NCBI GenBank assembly: GCA_947259185.1
Contig: CAMYKT010000028.1
Span: forward strand, 1 to 23,537
Reading direction: 5' to 3'
Origin: an uncultured Methanobacteriaceae archaeon
Lineage (GTDB): Archaea > Methanobacteriota > Methanobacteria > Methanobacteriales > Methanobacteriaceae
DNA: 23,537 nt
Position numbers and translations under genes: made by a program. Numbering within the stretch: the first letter of the stretch is position 1; every line of letters begins with the position of its first letter. This document shows, in pieces, positions 14,582 through 22,391 of the stretch. The notes below the pieces were generated by a model that made no database searches, was not told the origin of the DNA, and saw nothing but the letters and a program-made list of their open reading frames with translations.

Positions 14582-16588
14582 TTGAATAATCCATCACCCC
14601 GAAACCTGAAAGATAGGCTTAAAACCCTCCTCTTCCACCAGCAAGCACCACCTAACTGGAAAGGTGGAAAATATTTCATCCTGATACTATTACTGCTTTT
14701 ACCTTTATCTTCTTTACTGGAACTGGGCCCGGCCCAGAAAATATTCCTCTTTGTGGGACTTATCATCAGCCAGATTAATCTAATAAAACTCCCCTTAAAA
14801 AAGATGATACCCCTTAACCTGGTTTTCATAGTCCTGATAAGTTTTTCTGTTTTATCTGCAGCCCTGGGCCTTTCCCACCCTCTTTTAGGACTGATATTTC
14901 TATTAATCTGGATATGGTTTTATTCTATCCTTAATATCTTAGGAAAGGTAAGTGGTTCTGTGGCTTATCTGGGCCTCCTTTTATACTTCTATTCCTCCAT
15001 CATCTTTATAAATAACAGTTTATCTCCCTTATTCTGGGGAGTATATGCTGCTGCCGGAGCCTTTATCGGGGCTATATCTATCATCCTGATACGTCTCTTT
15101 CAGAAAAATCCAGCAAAAAGAGAAATACTAGCCGCATGCTTCCAACCCCCGGCTGATTTTAAAGCCATCGTCAATGCCCAAAAATTACTGAATGTATCTG
15201 AAAAATCAAAAACTAGTAGCCTGGTACAATTAGCAACAAAAATAGCCACCCTACGTTTTCAGATACCTCACCTGGAAGAAGAACTATCCTACCCTGCTTT
15301 AGAACTATTCCAGGAATATACCGGTGAAGTGGATAAACTAACCCTGAAAATATCCGATATCATACTCCACAATCAGTCCTCTAATTTAAATCTAGATAAA
15401 CTGGAAACTATTTATAATAAAATAATGGATTTAGAAGCTAAAAAAGAACTATTAGTCCTTAAAAAATTTGTCTCTCAATTACAGGATTTATTAATTAAAA
15501 CCAGGGGGGTCTTACCGGGTGAACTAATCCTGGAAACACAACCCCTCCCTTTTTCGGGTAAAATTTCCCTGAGAGATAATTTACGCTCTAATCTCAATTT
15601 AAATAATCTTTATGTGCGCCATGGTATACGTTTTTCTCTGGCAGTGGGGGCGGCCTTTTTATTGTATCTATTTACCGGTTCTCATAATGTGCACTGGGTG
15701 GCCATCTCCATTTTCCTGGTTCTAAAAGCAGATATAATCAGCACCCAGAAGAGGATGATTATCCGCATTATAGCCACCATAATAGGGGTGGTGCTAGCGG
15801 TCATAATCTCCCTGGGGTTAATGTATGGGGGTGTGGCCTATATTTTACCAGTACTGGGACTCATCTGCCTGGTGATGCTGGTGGTCTATTTACCGGTAAA
15901 TTATCTCTATGTGGTATTTTTTACCAGTTTATTAATCATATTCCTGGAACCCGTACAACTTATACCATTAATGGGCGCTGCCCGGATAATGGATGTGATT
16001 ACTGGTTCAGTGATTGCCTTTGGAGCAGCCTACCTCATCTTACCCAGCCGGATAATGGTAAACTTACCCCGGCTTCTTACAAAAAGAATATCATCCACCC
16101 AGGATTTTATCACCACCTCCCTGGAAGGCATTGACATACCTCCTCTTTTTGATATGATAAGTGCCCGTAACAATCTCCAGGCAGGTATCACCCGACTTAA
16201 AGACTCCCAGCCTTACCCACCACCGGATATAAAGGCCTATGAAGATATAGCTGTAGCACTGGATCAGTTATCAGGAGATTATATAGCCACTTTATCCCAC
16301 CTTAAGAAAACAAAAACTAACCCTGCTAAACTGGATGAACCTCTGCATCTAATGCAGAGTATACTGGGACACTTGGAGACCATGATCCTCCCTGAAAAAC
16401 AAATAACCGGGCCTGATTTAGGCCTCATAAACCAGGAATTAAAAAAATTAAAGGAGAAAATCAATTCACCAGATTATATAATCTTATTAAAATACGGGGA
16501 ATGGATCCTCTCTGATGTGGAGTTACTATCCCATCTGATTAAAGAAAATAAGGATAGGGGTTTATTTGAAAAATACAGGATACTTTAG
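14582..16588 (+). CDS. FUSC-family inner-membrane transporter (fusaric acid resistance/YccS-like)
   Basis: 668 aa with the two-block layout of FUSC proteins (PF13515 clan). Residues 30-172 are a first membrane block of about six helices, 175-345 a soluble helical region, 348-505 a second block beginning RHGIRFSLAVGAAFLLYLF with the conserved HWVAISIFLVLKADI and RIIATIIGVVLAV, and 506-668 a soluble helical tail. The family is thought to export aromatic acids or related small hydrophobic molecules. The TTG start is set by AAGGGG 5-7 nt in front of it; no closer ATG exists. A palindromic site upstream suggests regulated expression. It is transcribed away from the seven-TM gene and ends 449 nt before mrtB. 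Confidence 0.8.
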   Translation: MNNPSPRNLKDRLKTLLFHQQAPPNWKGGKYFILILLLLLPLSSLLELGPAQKIFLFVGLIISQINLIKLPLKKMIPLNLVFIVLISFSVLSAALGLSHPLLGLIFLLIWIWFYSILNILGKVSGSVAYLGLLLYFYSSIIFINNSLSPLFWGVYAAAGAFIGAISIILIRLFQKNPAKREILAACFQPPADFKAIVNAQKLLNVSEKSKTSSLVQLATKIATLRFQIPHLEEELSYPALELFQEYTGEVDKLTLKISDIILHNQSSNLNLDKLETIYNKIMDLEAKKELLVLKKFVSQLQDLLIKTRGVLPGELILETQPLPFSGKISLRDNLRSNLNLNNLYVRHGIRFSLAVGAAFLLYLFTGSHNVHWVAISIFLVLKADIISTQKRMIIRIIATIIGVVLAVIISLGLMYGGVAYILPVLGLICLVMLVVYLPVNYLYVVFFTSLLIIFLEPVQLIPLMGAARIMDVITGSVIAFGAAYLILPSRIMVNLPRLLTKRISSTQDFITTSLEGIDIPPLFDMISARNNLQAGITRLKDSQPYPPPDIKAYEDIAVALDQLSGDYIATLSHLKKTKTNPAKLDEPLHLMQSILGHLETMILPEKQITGPDLGLINQELKKLKEKINSPDYIILLKYGEWILSDVELLSHLIKENKDRGLFEKYRIL

Positions 16589-16751
16589 ACTAAGTATAAT
16601 TATTTACTTTTAATTTTATCTTACTATTTTTTGGACTAGAAAGCAGGTAACCTTTTTTTAGTCAGTTGGTAACTTTTGCCCAGCCAGTTAATGTGATTTA
16701 TGCCCTTGAAATGTATTAATCGTTTAGTTATCCCTGAACCTGGCTGTAAAA

Positions 16752-16763
16752 CTATATATATTA
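16752..16763 (+). promoter_or_regulatory. TATA box candidate of the mrt operon
   Basis: CTATATATATTA is the best TATA-like element in the 449-bp gap. It implies a start near 16780-16785 and an unusually long leader of about 250 nt; a promoter nearer mrtB cannot be excluded. GAGGTG at 17024-17029 is the mrtB ribosome-binding site. The remaining gap holds no ORF I can support; a T7 run at 16652-16659 may terminate the preceding gene. Confidence 0.4.
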
Positions 16764-16784
16764 AAATAACCACTAATTATAAAA

Positions 16785-16807
16785 TGACCATGAGTCAGCT
16801 TATGACT
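16785..16807 (+). promoter_or_regulatory. Alternating TGAC/GTCA half-sites upstream of mrtB
   Basis: TGAC (16785-16788), GTCA (16794-16797) and TGAC (16803-16806) are evenly spaced by 5 nt; the last two extend to AGTCA-GCTTA-TGACT. The first pair, TGAC-N5-GTCA, has the same arms and spacing as the TetR sites at 13191-13258. It lies at the inferred start of transcription. Confidence 0.35.
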
Positions 16808-17037
16808 ATAAGTTAAAAATTAAACACTGGTCAAAAATTTCCAGGGAATCAGATTTTTAAAATCTACTCCCTGAAGCTAATAGAAGGTAAAAGGTTTTTT
16901 GAGATAAATCACCATTTAAAATGAGTTTTTTCCCACCTGACAAATAACTCTAATTATTATTTATCTCTCCTTTAACCTTTTCAGGCCTTAAAATTCATTG
17001 ATTTAATGAAAAAAATTACTATAGAGGTGTAAAAATT

Positions 17038-18369
17038 ATGCCAACCTACGAAGACAGAATAGACCTATACGGGGTTGATGGAAAACTCTTAGAAGAAAAC
17101 GTTCCTCTAGAAGCAGTTAGTCCCCTCATAAACCCTACCATTGAAAAAATTGTACAGGAAGTAAAACGATCCGTAGCCATAGACATATCCGGGATACAAA
17201 ATTCCCTGGAAAAAGCAGCCTACGGTGGTAAATCCAATTTTGTACCAGGAAGAGAATTAGAACTACCTTTAATGGATAATGCCGACTTACTGGCTGAAAA
17301 AATCCAGAAAATAATCCAGGTTACCGAAGACGATGATTTCAATCTAAAACTCATCAATGGCGGTAAACAGATGCTGGTACAACTACCTTCCCAGCGGATG
17401 AATATGGCCGCCGACTACACCGTATCCACCCTGGTTACCGGAGGAGCAGTAATCCAGGCCATCATCGACACCTTCGATGTGGATAAATTCGATGCCCCTG
17501 CAGTAAAAACCGCCGTATTAGGTAGATATCCTCAAACCGTGGACTTTACAGGCGCCCACATCACCGCCTTACTGGGACCTCCCGTAATGCTGGAAGGATT
17601 AGGTTACGGACTCCGGAACATCATGGCCAATCACGTGGTGGCCATCACCAACAAAAACACCCTGAATGCCGTGGCCTTATCCTCCATATTAGAACACACC
17701 TCCATGTTCGAAACCGGTGACGCCTTAGGAGCATTTGAAAGATTCCACTTACTTGGTATGGCTTACCAGGGATTAAATGCCAACAACCTGGTATTTGATC
17801 TGGTAAAAGAAAATGGTAAAGGAACCGTGGGTACCGTTATGGCTTCCCTGGTGGAAAGAGCCTTAGAAGACGGAGTAATAAAGGTACAAAAAACCATGCC
17901 TTCCGGATTCCAGGTATATGAACCCACCGACTGGGCTTTATGGAATGCCTATGCTGCATCAGGATTACTAAGCTCGGTAATTGTAAATATTGGAGCTTCT
18001 CGAGCAGCCCAGGGTATAGCTTCCACCATCTTATATTACAATGATATCCTGGAATACGAAACCGGATTACCAGGAGTAGACTATGGTCGAGTGGAAGGTA
18101 CAGGTGTGGGTATGAGTTTCTTTTCCCATTCCATCTATGGTGGAGGAGGACCAGGAACTTTCCATGGAAACCACGTGGTAACCCGTCACAGTAAAGGATT
18201 TGCAGTCCCTTGTTCTGCAGCAGCCATGTGTCTGGATGCCGGTACCCAGATGTTCTCAGTAGAAGCCACCTCTGGACTGGTAGGCAGAGTATATGGAGAT
18301 ATCAGTTACTTAAAAGAACCAATAGAACATGTAGCAGACGGAGCCCGGATAATAAAGGATGAAATCTGA
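17038..18369 (+). CDS. mrtB: Methyl-coenzyme M reductase II, beta subunit
   Basis: 443 aa, the full length of McrB/MrtB. The enzyme (alpha2 beta2 gamma2, coenzyme F430) reduces methyl-CoM with coenzyme B to methane and the CoM-CoB heterodisulfide in the cytoplasm. Hallmarks seen: MPTYEDRIDLYGVDGKLLEE at the N-terminus, GRYPQTVDFTGA, GLGYGLRNIMANHVVAI, and FFSHSIYGGGGPGTFHGNHV, in which Y367 and H379 correspond to active-site residues of the characterised enzyme. GAGGTG 8 nt before the ATG. First gene of mrtBDGA; the absence of a C gene marks the operon as the mrt isoenzyme rather than mcr. Codons ending in C are more frequent than in flanking genes, as expected for high expression. Confidence 0.95.
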   Translation: MPTYEDRIDLYGVDGKLLEENVPLEAVSPLINPTIEKIVQEVKRSVAIDISGIQNSLEKAAYGGKSNFVPGRELELPLMDNADLLAEKIQKIIQVTEDDDFNLKLINGGKQMLVQLPSQRMNMAADYTVSTLVTGGAVIQAIIDTFDVDKFDAPAVKTAVLGRYPQTVDFTGAHITALLGPPVMLEGLGYGLRNIMANHVVAITNKNTLNAVALSSILEHTSMFETGDALGAFERFHLLGMAYQGLNANNLVFDLVKENGKGTVGTVMASLVERALEDGVIKVQKTMPSGFQVYEPTDWALWNAYAASGLLSSVIVNIGASRAAQGIASTILYYNDILEYETGLPGVDYGRVEGTGVGMSFFSHSIYGGGGPGTFHGNHVVTRHSKGFAVPCSAAAMCLDAGTQMFSVEATSGLVGRVYGDISYLKEPIEHVADGARIIKDEI

Positions 18370-18391
18370 TAATTATCTATAAAGGGATAGA

Positions 18392-18880
18392 ATGGAACCA
18401 ATAAAAGCTGTAGATATAAAGATATTTCCCTACCGGCGCCTTAAACCAGCCACCACTGAAAAAATACTCAATGAAATAATTAAACTGGAGGGTATTCTAC
18501 GGGTGCTACTTAATGGAGAATCCCTCCCTCAGATAGTGGGATATGGCCCGGCTAAAGGAACAAGAGTCAACCATGAAGATAGAAAGGTTATACAACTAAA
18601 AAATCATGATTTCGAACTCTCAGTCACCGTGGGGGAGATTATCATAACCATCCTCCATGAAAAACAGGAAACATTTCTAAAAAAACTGGAAGATATCCTG
18701 GGAAATAATCTTTCATGCAATTTCGAAGTATCTGCAGGAATTTTTACAAAAACAAAAATTACAGTTTCTGATTATCTGAAAATAGATCGTGGAATAGAAC
18801 AGGAAATAGAACCAACCTATATTGGATTGGTTGATCCTGGATCAAAGTCAAAAGAGACTGTAAGATTAATAGGTGATTAA
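18392..18880 (+). CDS. mrtD: Methyl-coenzyme M reductase operon protein D
   Basis: 162 aa, McrD family (PF02505). Recognisable strings are VDIKIFPYRRLKPATTEKIL near the N-terminus, LEGILRVLLNGE, and VGYGPAKGTRVNHEDRKVI. McrD is not part of the purified reductase; it is thought to help in assembly or activation of the enzyme. The gene begins 22 nt after mrtB, with AAGGGATAG before the ATG, and its stop codon is separated from the mrtG ATG by one base, so the two are translationally close. In mcr operons a C gene follows here; none is present. Confidence 0.93.
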   Translation: MEPIKAVDIKIFPYRRLKPATTEKILNEIIKLEGILRVLLNGESLPQIVGYGPAKGTRVNHEDRKVIQLKNHDFELSVTVGEIIITILHEKQETFLKKLEDILGNNLSCNFEVSAGIFTKTKITVSDYLKIDRGIEQEIEPTYIGLVDPGSKSKETVRLIGD

Positions 18881-18881
18881 T

Positions 18882-19676
18882 ATGTCTTACAAAGCCCAAT
18901 ACAGCCCTGGAAATACAAAAATCGCGGAAAACCGTAGGAATCACATGGACCCTGATTATGAACTAAAAAAAATCAGGGAAATTGCTGATGAAGATATAGT
19001 TAAAATTTTAGGCCACCGAAATCCGGGAGAAGGCTACAAAACCGTACACCCTCCCCTAGAAGAAATGGATTTTGAACTGGACATGATGAAGGAAATGGTA
19101 GAACCCCTACCTGGAGCCATGCAGGGTAACCGTACCCGGTATATTCAATTTGCTGATTCCATGTATAATGCCCCGGCCCAACCCTATGACCGGGCCCGAA
19201 CTTACATGTGGAGATTCAGAGGAGTGGATACCGGAACCCTATCTGGCCGGCAGGTTATAGAAATCCGGGAACTGGACCTGGAAAAAATATCCAAAACACT
19301 AACTGAAACCGAACTATTTGATCCAGCTAAATGTGGTATACGAGGGGCTACCGTACACGGACACTCCCTGAGATTGGATGAAAACGGGTTAATGTTTGAT
19401 GCCCTGCAGCGATACGTATACAACGAAGAAACTAAGGAGATATCCTATATCAAGGACCAGGTAGGAAGACCCCTGGATGAACCAGTAAATATGGGAGAAG
19501 CCCTGGATGATGAACACCTCTCTAATATAACCACCATTTACCGCAGTGATAACATAAGCATGCGGGATGATCCTGAAGCCCGGGAAGTAGTGGAAACCAT
19601 CCACTCCAGTAGAACTGATGGTGGATTTGGTTTAGAAGTTTTCAAAGACGATTTAAAACGTAAAATAGGTGAATAG
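18882..19676 (+). CDS. mrtG: Methyl-coenzyme M reductase II, gamma subunit
   Basis: 264 aa. McrG/MrtG landmarks: AQYSPGNTKIAENRRN at the N-terminus, IVKILGHRNPGEGY, TRYIQFADSMYNAPAQPYDR, TGTLSGRQVIEIRELDLEKI (R123 in the region that contacts F430 and coenzymes) and VHGHSLRLDENG. The C-terminal extension after GGFGLEV (FKDDLKRKIGE) is longer than in typical McrG, as in MrtG. ATG 18882 is chosen over the GTG at 18873 because AGGTGA (18871-18876) is 5 nt before it and matches family N-termini. That ribosome-binding site lies inside the end of mrtD. Confidence 0.95.
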   Translation: MSYKAQYSPGNTKIAENRRNHMDPDYELKKIREIADEDIVKILGHRNPGEGYKTVHPPLEEMDFELDMMKEMVEPLPGAMQGNRTRYIQFADSMYNAPAQPYDRARTYMWRFRGVDTGTLSGRQVIEIRELDLEKISKTLTETELFDPAKCGIRGATVHGHSLRLDENGLMFDALQRYVYNEETKEISYIKDQVGRPLDEPVNMGEALDDEHLSNITTIYRSDNISMRDDPEAREVVETIHSSRTDGGFGLEVFKDDLKRKIGE

Positions 19677-19677
19677 A

Positions 19678-21333
19678 ATGGAAACTGAAAAGAAATTATT
19701 TTTAAAAGCTTTAAAAAATAAGTTTGATGAGGATCCAGATAAACCTAACACTGATTTCTACTGTTTCGGTGGATGGGAGCAATCTCCTCGTAAAAAGGAA
19801 TTCAACCAGCATGCAGAAAAACTGGTAAAAGAAAGAGGAGGACTACCCTTTTATAACCCTGATATTGGAGTTCCCCTGGGTCAAAGAAAACTGATGGCCT
19901 ATAAAGTATCAGGAACCGACACCTATGTGGAAGGAGACGACCTTCACTTCTGTAACAACAGTGCCATTCAACAGTTATCTGATGATATAAAACGAACCAT
20001 TATAGTGGGTATGGATACCGGTCACGCTGTACTGGAAAAACGTTTAGGTGTAGAAGTAACCCCGGAAACCATAAATAACTACATGGAAACCATAAACCAT
20101 GCTCTGCCTGGAGGGGCAGTGGTGCAGGAACACATGGTGGAAGTACATCCTGGTTTAGTAGGGGACTGTTATGCCAAGATATTCACCGGAGACGATAATC
20201 TTGCTGATGAACTGGATAGCCGTTTTTTGATTGATATCAATAAGCAGTTTCCAGAAGACCAGGCAGAAATGCTCAAAAAATACATTGGCAATAAAACCTA
20301 CCAGATTAGCCGGGTCCCCAGTATGGTGGTACGTACCTGTGATGGAGGAACCGTATCCCGTTGGTCAGCCATGCAAATCGGTATGAGTTTCATTTCAGCC
20401 TATAAACTTTGTGCTGGTGAAGCAGCAATAGCTGATTTTTCTTATGCTGCTAAACACGCAGATGTAATAGAGATGGGTACTTTCTTGCCGGCTAGAAGAG
20501 CTCGTGGACCTAATGAGCCAGGAGGTATTGCCTTTGGTATTTTAGCAGATATGGTCCAGACCTCCCGAATCTCTGAAGACCCTGCTGAAGTAAGCCTGGA
20601 AGTAATAGCTGCTGCAGCTGCTATCTATGACCAGATCTGGCTGGGTTCCTACATGTCTGGAGGGGTGGGCTTTACCCAGTATGCCAGTGCCGCCTATACC
20701 GATGATATACTGGATGACTTCCTCTACTATGGAATGGACTATGTGGAGAAAAAGTATGGTATATGTGGTACCCGGGCCAGTATGGATGTGGTAAAAGACA
20801 TCTCCAGTGAAGTAACCCTCTATGCCCTGGAACAATATGAAATACCCACCCTCTTAGAGGATCACTTTGGAGGGTCCCAGAGAGCTGCTGTAGCATCTGC
20901 TGCTGCAGGATGTTCTACTGCCTTTGCCACTGGTAATTCTAATGCGGGAATCAATGGATGGTACCTCAGCCAGATTCTGCACAAGGAAGTACACAGCAGA
21001 CTGGGATTCTATGGATACGATCTGCAGGACCAGTGTGGAGCTTCCAACTCCCTATCGGTGCGTAGTGATGAAGGTTTAATCCATGAATTAAGAGGACCTA
21101 ACTATCCTAACTACGCTATGAATGTGGGGCATCAGCCAGAATATGCAGGAATAGCCCAGGCACCTCACGCTGCCCGGGGAGATGCTTTCTGTGTCAACCC
21201 CCTGATAAAAATAGCCTTTGCTGATGATAATCTGGCATTTGACTTTAAAAATCCCAGAAAATCCATTGCTAAAGGTGCCCTGCGGGAATTTGTTCCTTGC
21301 GGTGAAAGGGATCTCATAAGCCCTGCCCAGTAA
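19678..21333 (+). CDS. mrtA: Methyl-coenzyme M reductase II, alpha subunit
   Basis: 551 aa, full length. It carries the axial F430 ligand Q150 (GGAVVQEHMVE), active-site F332 and Y335 (GVGFTQYA), and every residue that is modified after translation in the characterised enzyme: H260 (AAKHADV), R274 (PARRARG), Q401 (GGSQRAA), and Y445-G446...D451-Q-C453 in LGFYGYDLQDQCGASN (thioglycine, didehydroaspartate, S-methyl-Cys sites). The classical mcrA marker motif is intact, so the enzyme should be active. ATG 19678 has AGGTGA (19667-19672) inside the end of mrtG; the in-frame GTG at 19669 overlaps that site. Last gene of the operon, followed by a hairpin terminator. Confidence 0.96.
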   Translation: METEKKLFLKALKNKFDEDPDKPNTDFYCFGGWEQSPRKKEFNQHAEKLVKERGGLPFYNPDIGVPLGQRKLMAYKVSGTDTYVEGDDLHFCNNSAIQQLSDDIKRTIIVGMDTGHAVLEKRLGVEVTPETINNYMETINHALPGGAVVQEHMVEVHPGLVGDCYAKIFTGDDNLADELDSRFLIDINKQFPEDQAEMLKKYIGNKTYQISRVPSMVVRTCDGGTVSRWSAMQIGMSFISAYKLCAGEAAIADFSYAAKHADVIEMGTFLPARRARGPNEPGGIAFGILADMVQTSRISEDPAEVSLEVIAAAAAIYDQIWLGSYMSGGVGFTQYASAAYTDDILDDFLYYGMDYVEKKYGICGTRASMDVVKDISSEVTLYALEQYEIPTLLEDHFGGSQRAAVASAAAGCSTAFATGNSNAGINGWYLSQILHKEVHSRLGFYGYDLQDQCGASNSLSVRSDEGLIHELRGPNYPNYAMNVGHQPEYAGIAQAPHAARGDAFCVNPLIKIAFADDNLAFDFKNPRKSIAKGALREFVPCGERDLISPAQ

Positions 21334-21343
21334 ATAAAATAAA

Positions 21344-21374
21344 GGTGGTTAAGCACCACCACTTTCTTTTTTTT
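21344..21374 (+). terminator. Intrinsic terminator of the mrt operon
   Basis: GGTGGT (21344-21349) and ACCACC (21355-21360) pair around TAAGC; a T-rich tract including TTTTTTTT follows to 21374. It starts ten bases after the mrtA stop. Confidence 0.75.
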
Positions 21375-21393
21375 CCAACCATTAAGGATTAAT

Positions 21394-21553
21394 ACTATTT
21401 TTTTAAATTCATTTAATTAATTAATAACAAATACGCCTGTAAAATAAGATATAACACTATTTTTTTAAATTCATTTAATTAATTAATAACAAATACGCCT
21501 GTAAAACAAGATATAACACTATTTTTTTAAATTCATTTAATTAATTAATAACA
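21394..21553 (+). repeat. 62-bp tandem repeat, 2.6 copies, after mrtA
   Basis: Copies begin at 21394, 21456 and 21518; the third ends after 36 bp. Copies 1 and 2 differ at one base in the interior (AAAATAAG versus AAAACAAG) plus one at the junction. Each unit contains ACTA followed by seven Ts, the palindromic ATTTAATTAATTAAT and, in full copies, ACGCCTGTAAAA. It lies between the mrt terminator and the TetR gene. Confidence 0.9.
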
Positions 21554-21576
21554 ATACATCTATTTATGGTCTTTAG

Positions 21577-21594
21577 ATAATATTCTAATATTAT
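21577..21594. promoter_or_regulatory. Palindrome before the second TetR gene
   Basis: ATAATATT-CT-AATATTAT, a perfect 8-bp inverted repeat, 62 nt before the ATG. All arms are A/T, so chance is possible in this DNA, but position suits an autoregulatory operator. Confidence 0.3.
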
Positions 21595-21655
21595 ATGTTC
21601 TAAAATATGGGATGAATCATTAATTATCTTAGATTAAGGATTGGGGTGTAAAAAA

Positions 21656-22351
21656 ATGTCCATCCTCCAGAGAAGGGAAAGAGAAAAAAAGAAAAGGCGC
21701 CAGGATATCATCAATGCTGCTGAGAAATTATTTTTTTCTAAAGGCTATGATAATGTTTCCATGAATGATATTGCCCGGGAAGTGGAACTATCCAAGGCCA
21801 CCCTTTATTTATATTTCCAGAATAAAGAAACCCTTTTTTTTGCCATAGTAGTTAAGGGGACCAGGCTTCTTAATTCCATGATTAGAGATAATATAAATGA
21901 TAATTTAAATGGCCTGGAAAAGGTGGATGGCTATAGAAATGCCTATTATGACTTCACCAAAAAATATCCGGATTATATCCATATCTACAATTACTTCCAG
22001 TCCGGAAGGTTCAGCCCTCCACAAAGCGATATTCTAAAATCACAAAAAGAAGATGATAGTTCCCTGTCCTATGTAAGTGAATGTGCTGAAGAAGTACTTA
22101 AATTACGTAATGAAAGATTCTTTATTCTACAAACTTCTATAGAAGAAGGGATAGCTGATGGAACCATACGCCCGGATATAGATCCGGTGGAAACGGCCAT
22201 TTTATTATCGGCCATCTCCAAGAGTTTATCCCACATCCCCTCAGATCATGAAAGGTTACTGCAAAAAAGGGGTATTGGTCATGACCAGTATTTCCAGGAT
22301 GTTAGTGAATTTATACTGCTTATGATAAAAAATAATCCGGAAACTTCTTAA
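21656..22351 (+). CDS. TetR/AcrR-family transcriptional regulator (copy 2)
   Basis: 231 aa. A basic N-terminus (RREREKKKRRQD) leads into the TetR helix-turn-helix, INAAEKLFFSKGYDNVSMND then IAREVELSKATLYLYFQNKE (39-58). The C-terminal domain contains EEGIADGTIRPDIDPVETA, closely parallel to the first regulator (QEGLEDGSIRPGVDP), so the two are paralogues with presumably different operators. The ATG at 21656 is preceded by GGGGTG 7 nt away; the in-frame TTG at 21641 lies before that site. It follows the mrt operon on the same strand but behind a terminator and a tandem repeat, so it probably has its own promoter. It converges with the helicase gene 40 bases later. Effector and targets unknown. 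Confidence 0.88.
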   Translation: MSILQRREREKKKRRQDIINAAEKLFFSKGYDNVSMNDIAREVELSKATLYLYFQNKETLFFAIVVKGTRLLNSMIRDNINDNLNGLEKVDGYRNAYYDFTKKYPDYIHIYNYFQSGRFSPPQSDILKSQKEDDSSLSYVSECAEEVLKLRNERFFILQTSIEEGIADGTIRPDIDPVETAILLSAISKSLSHIPSDHERLLQKRGIGHDQYFQDVSEFILLMIKNNPETS

Positions 22352-22391
22352 AAAAAAAATCTTTTTCAGGGGCATACATTTTTATGTATAT

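Noticed and set aside
16646..16673. Direct repeat of GGTAAC 22 bp apart upstream of mrt
   Set aside because: Only six bases and not symmetric; no more than expected by chance.
20542..20896. Minus-strand frames inside mrtA
   Set aside because: mrtA is conserved over its whole length in this region; the antisense frames follow from its codon bias.
21394..21553. CRISPR array
   Set aside because: The 62-bp units are tandem without unique spacers, and no cas genes are near.
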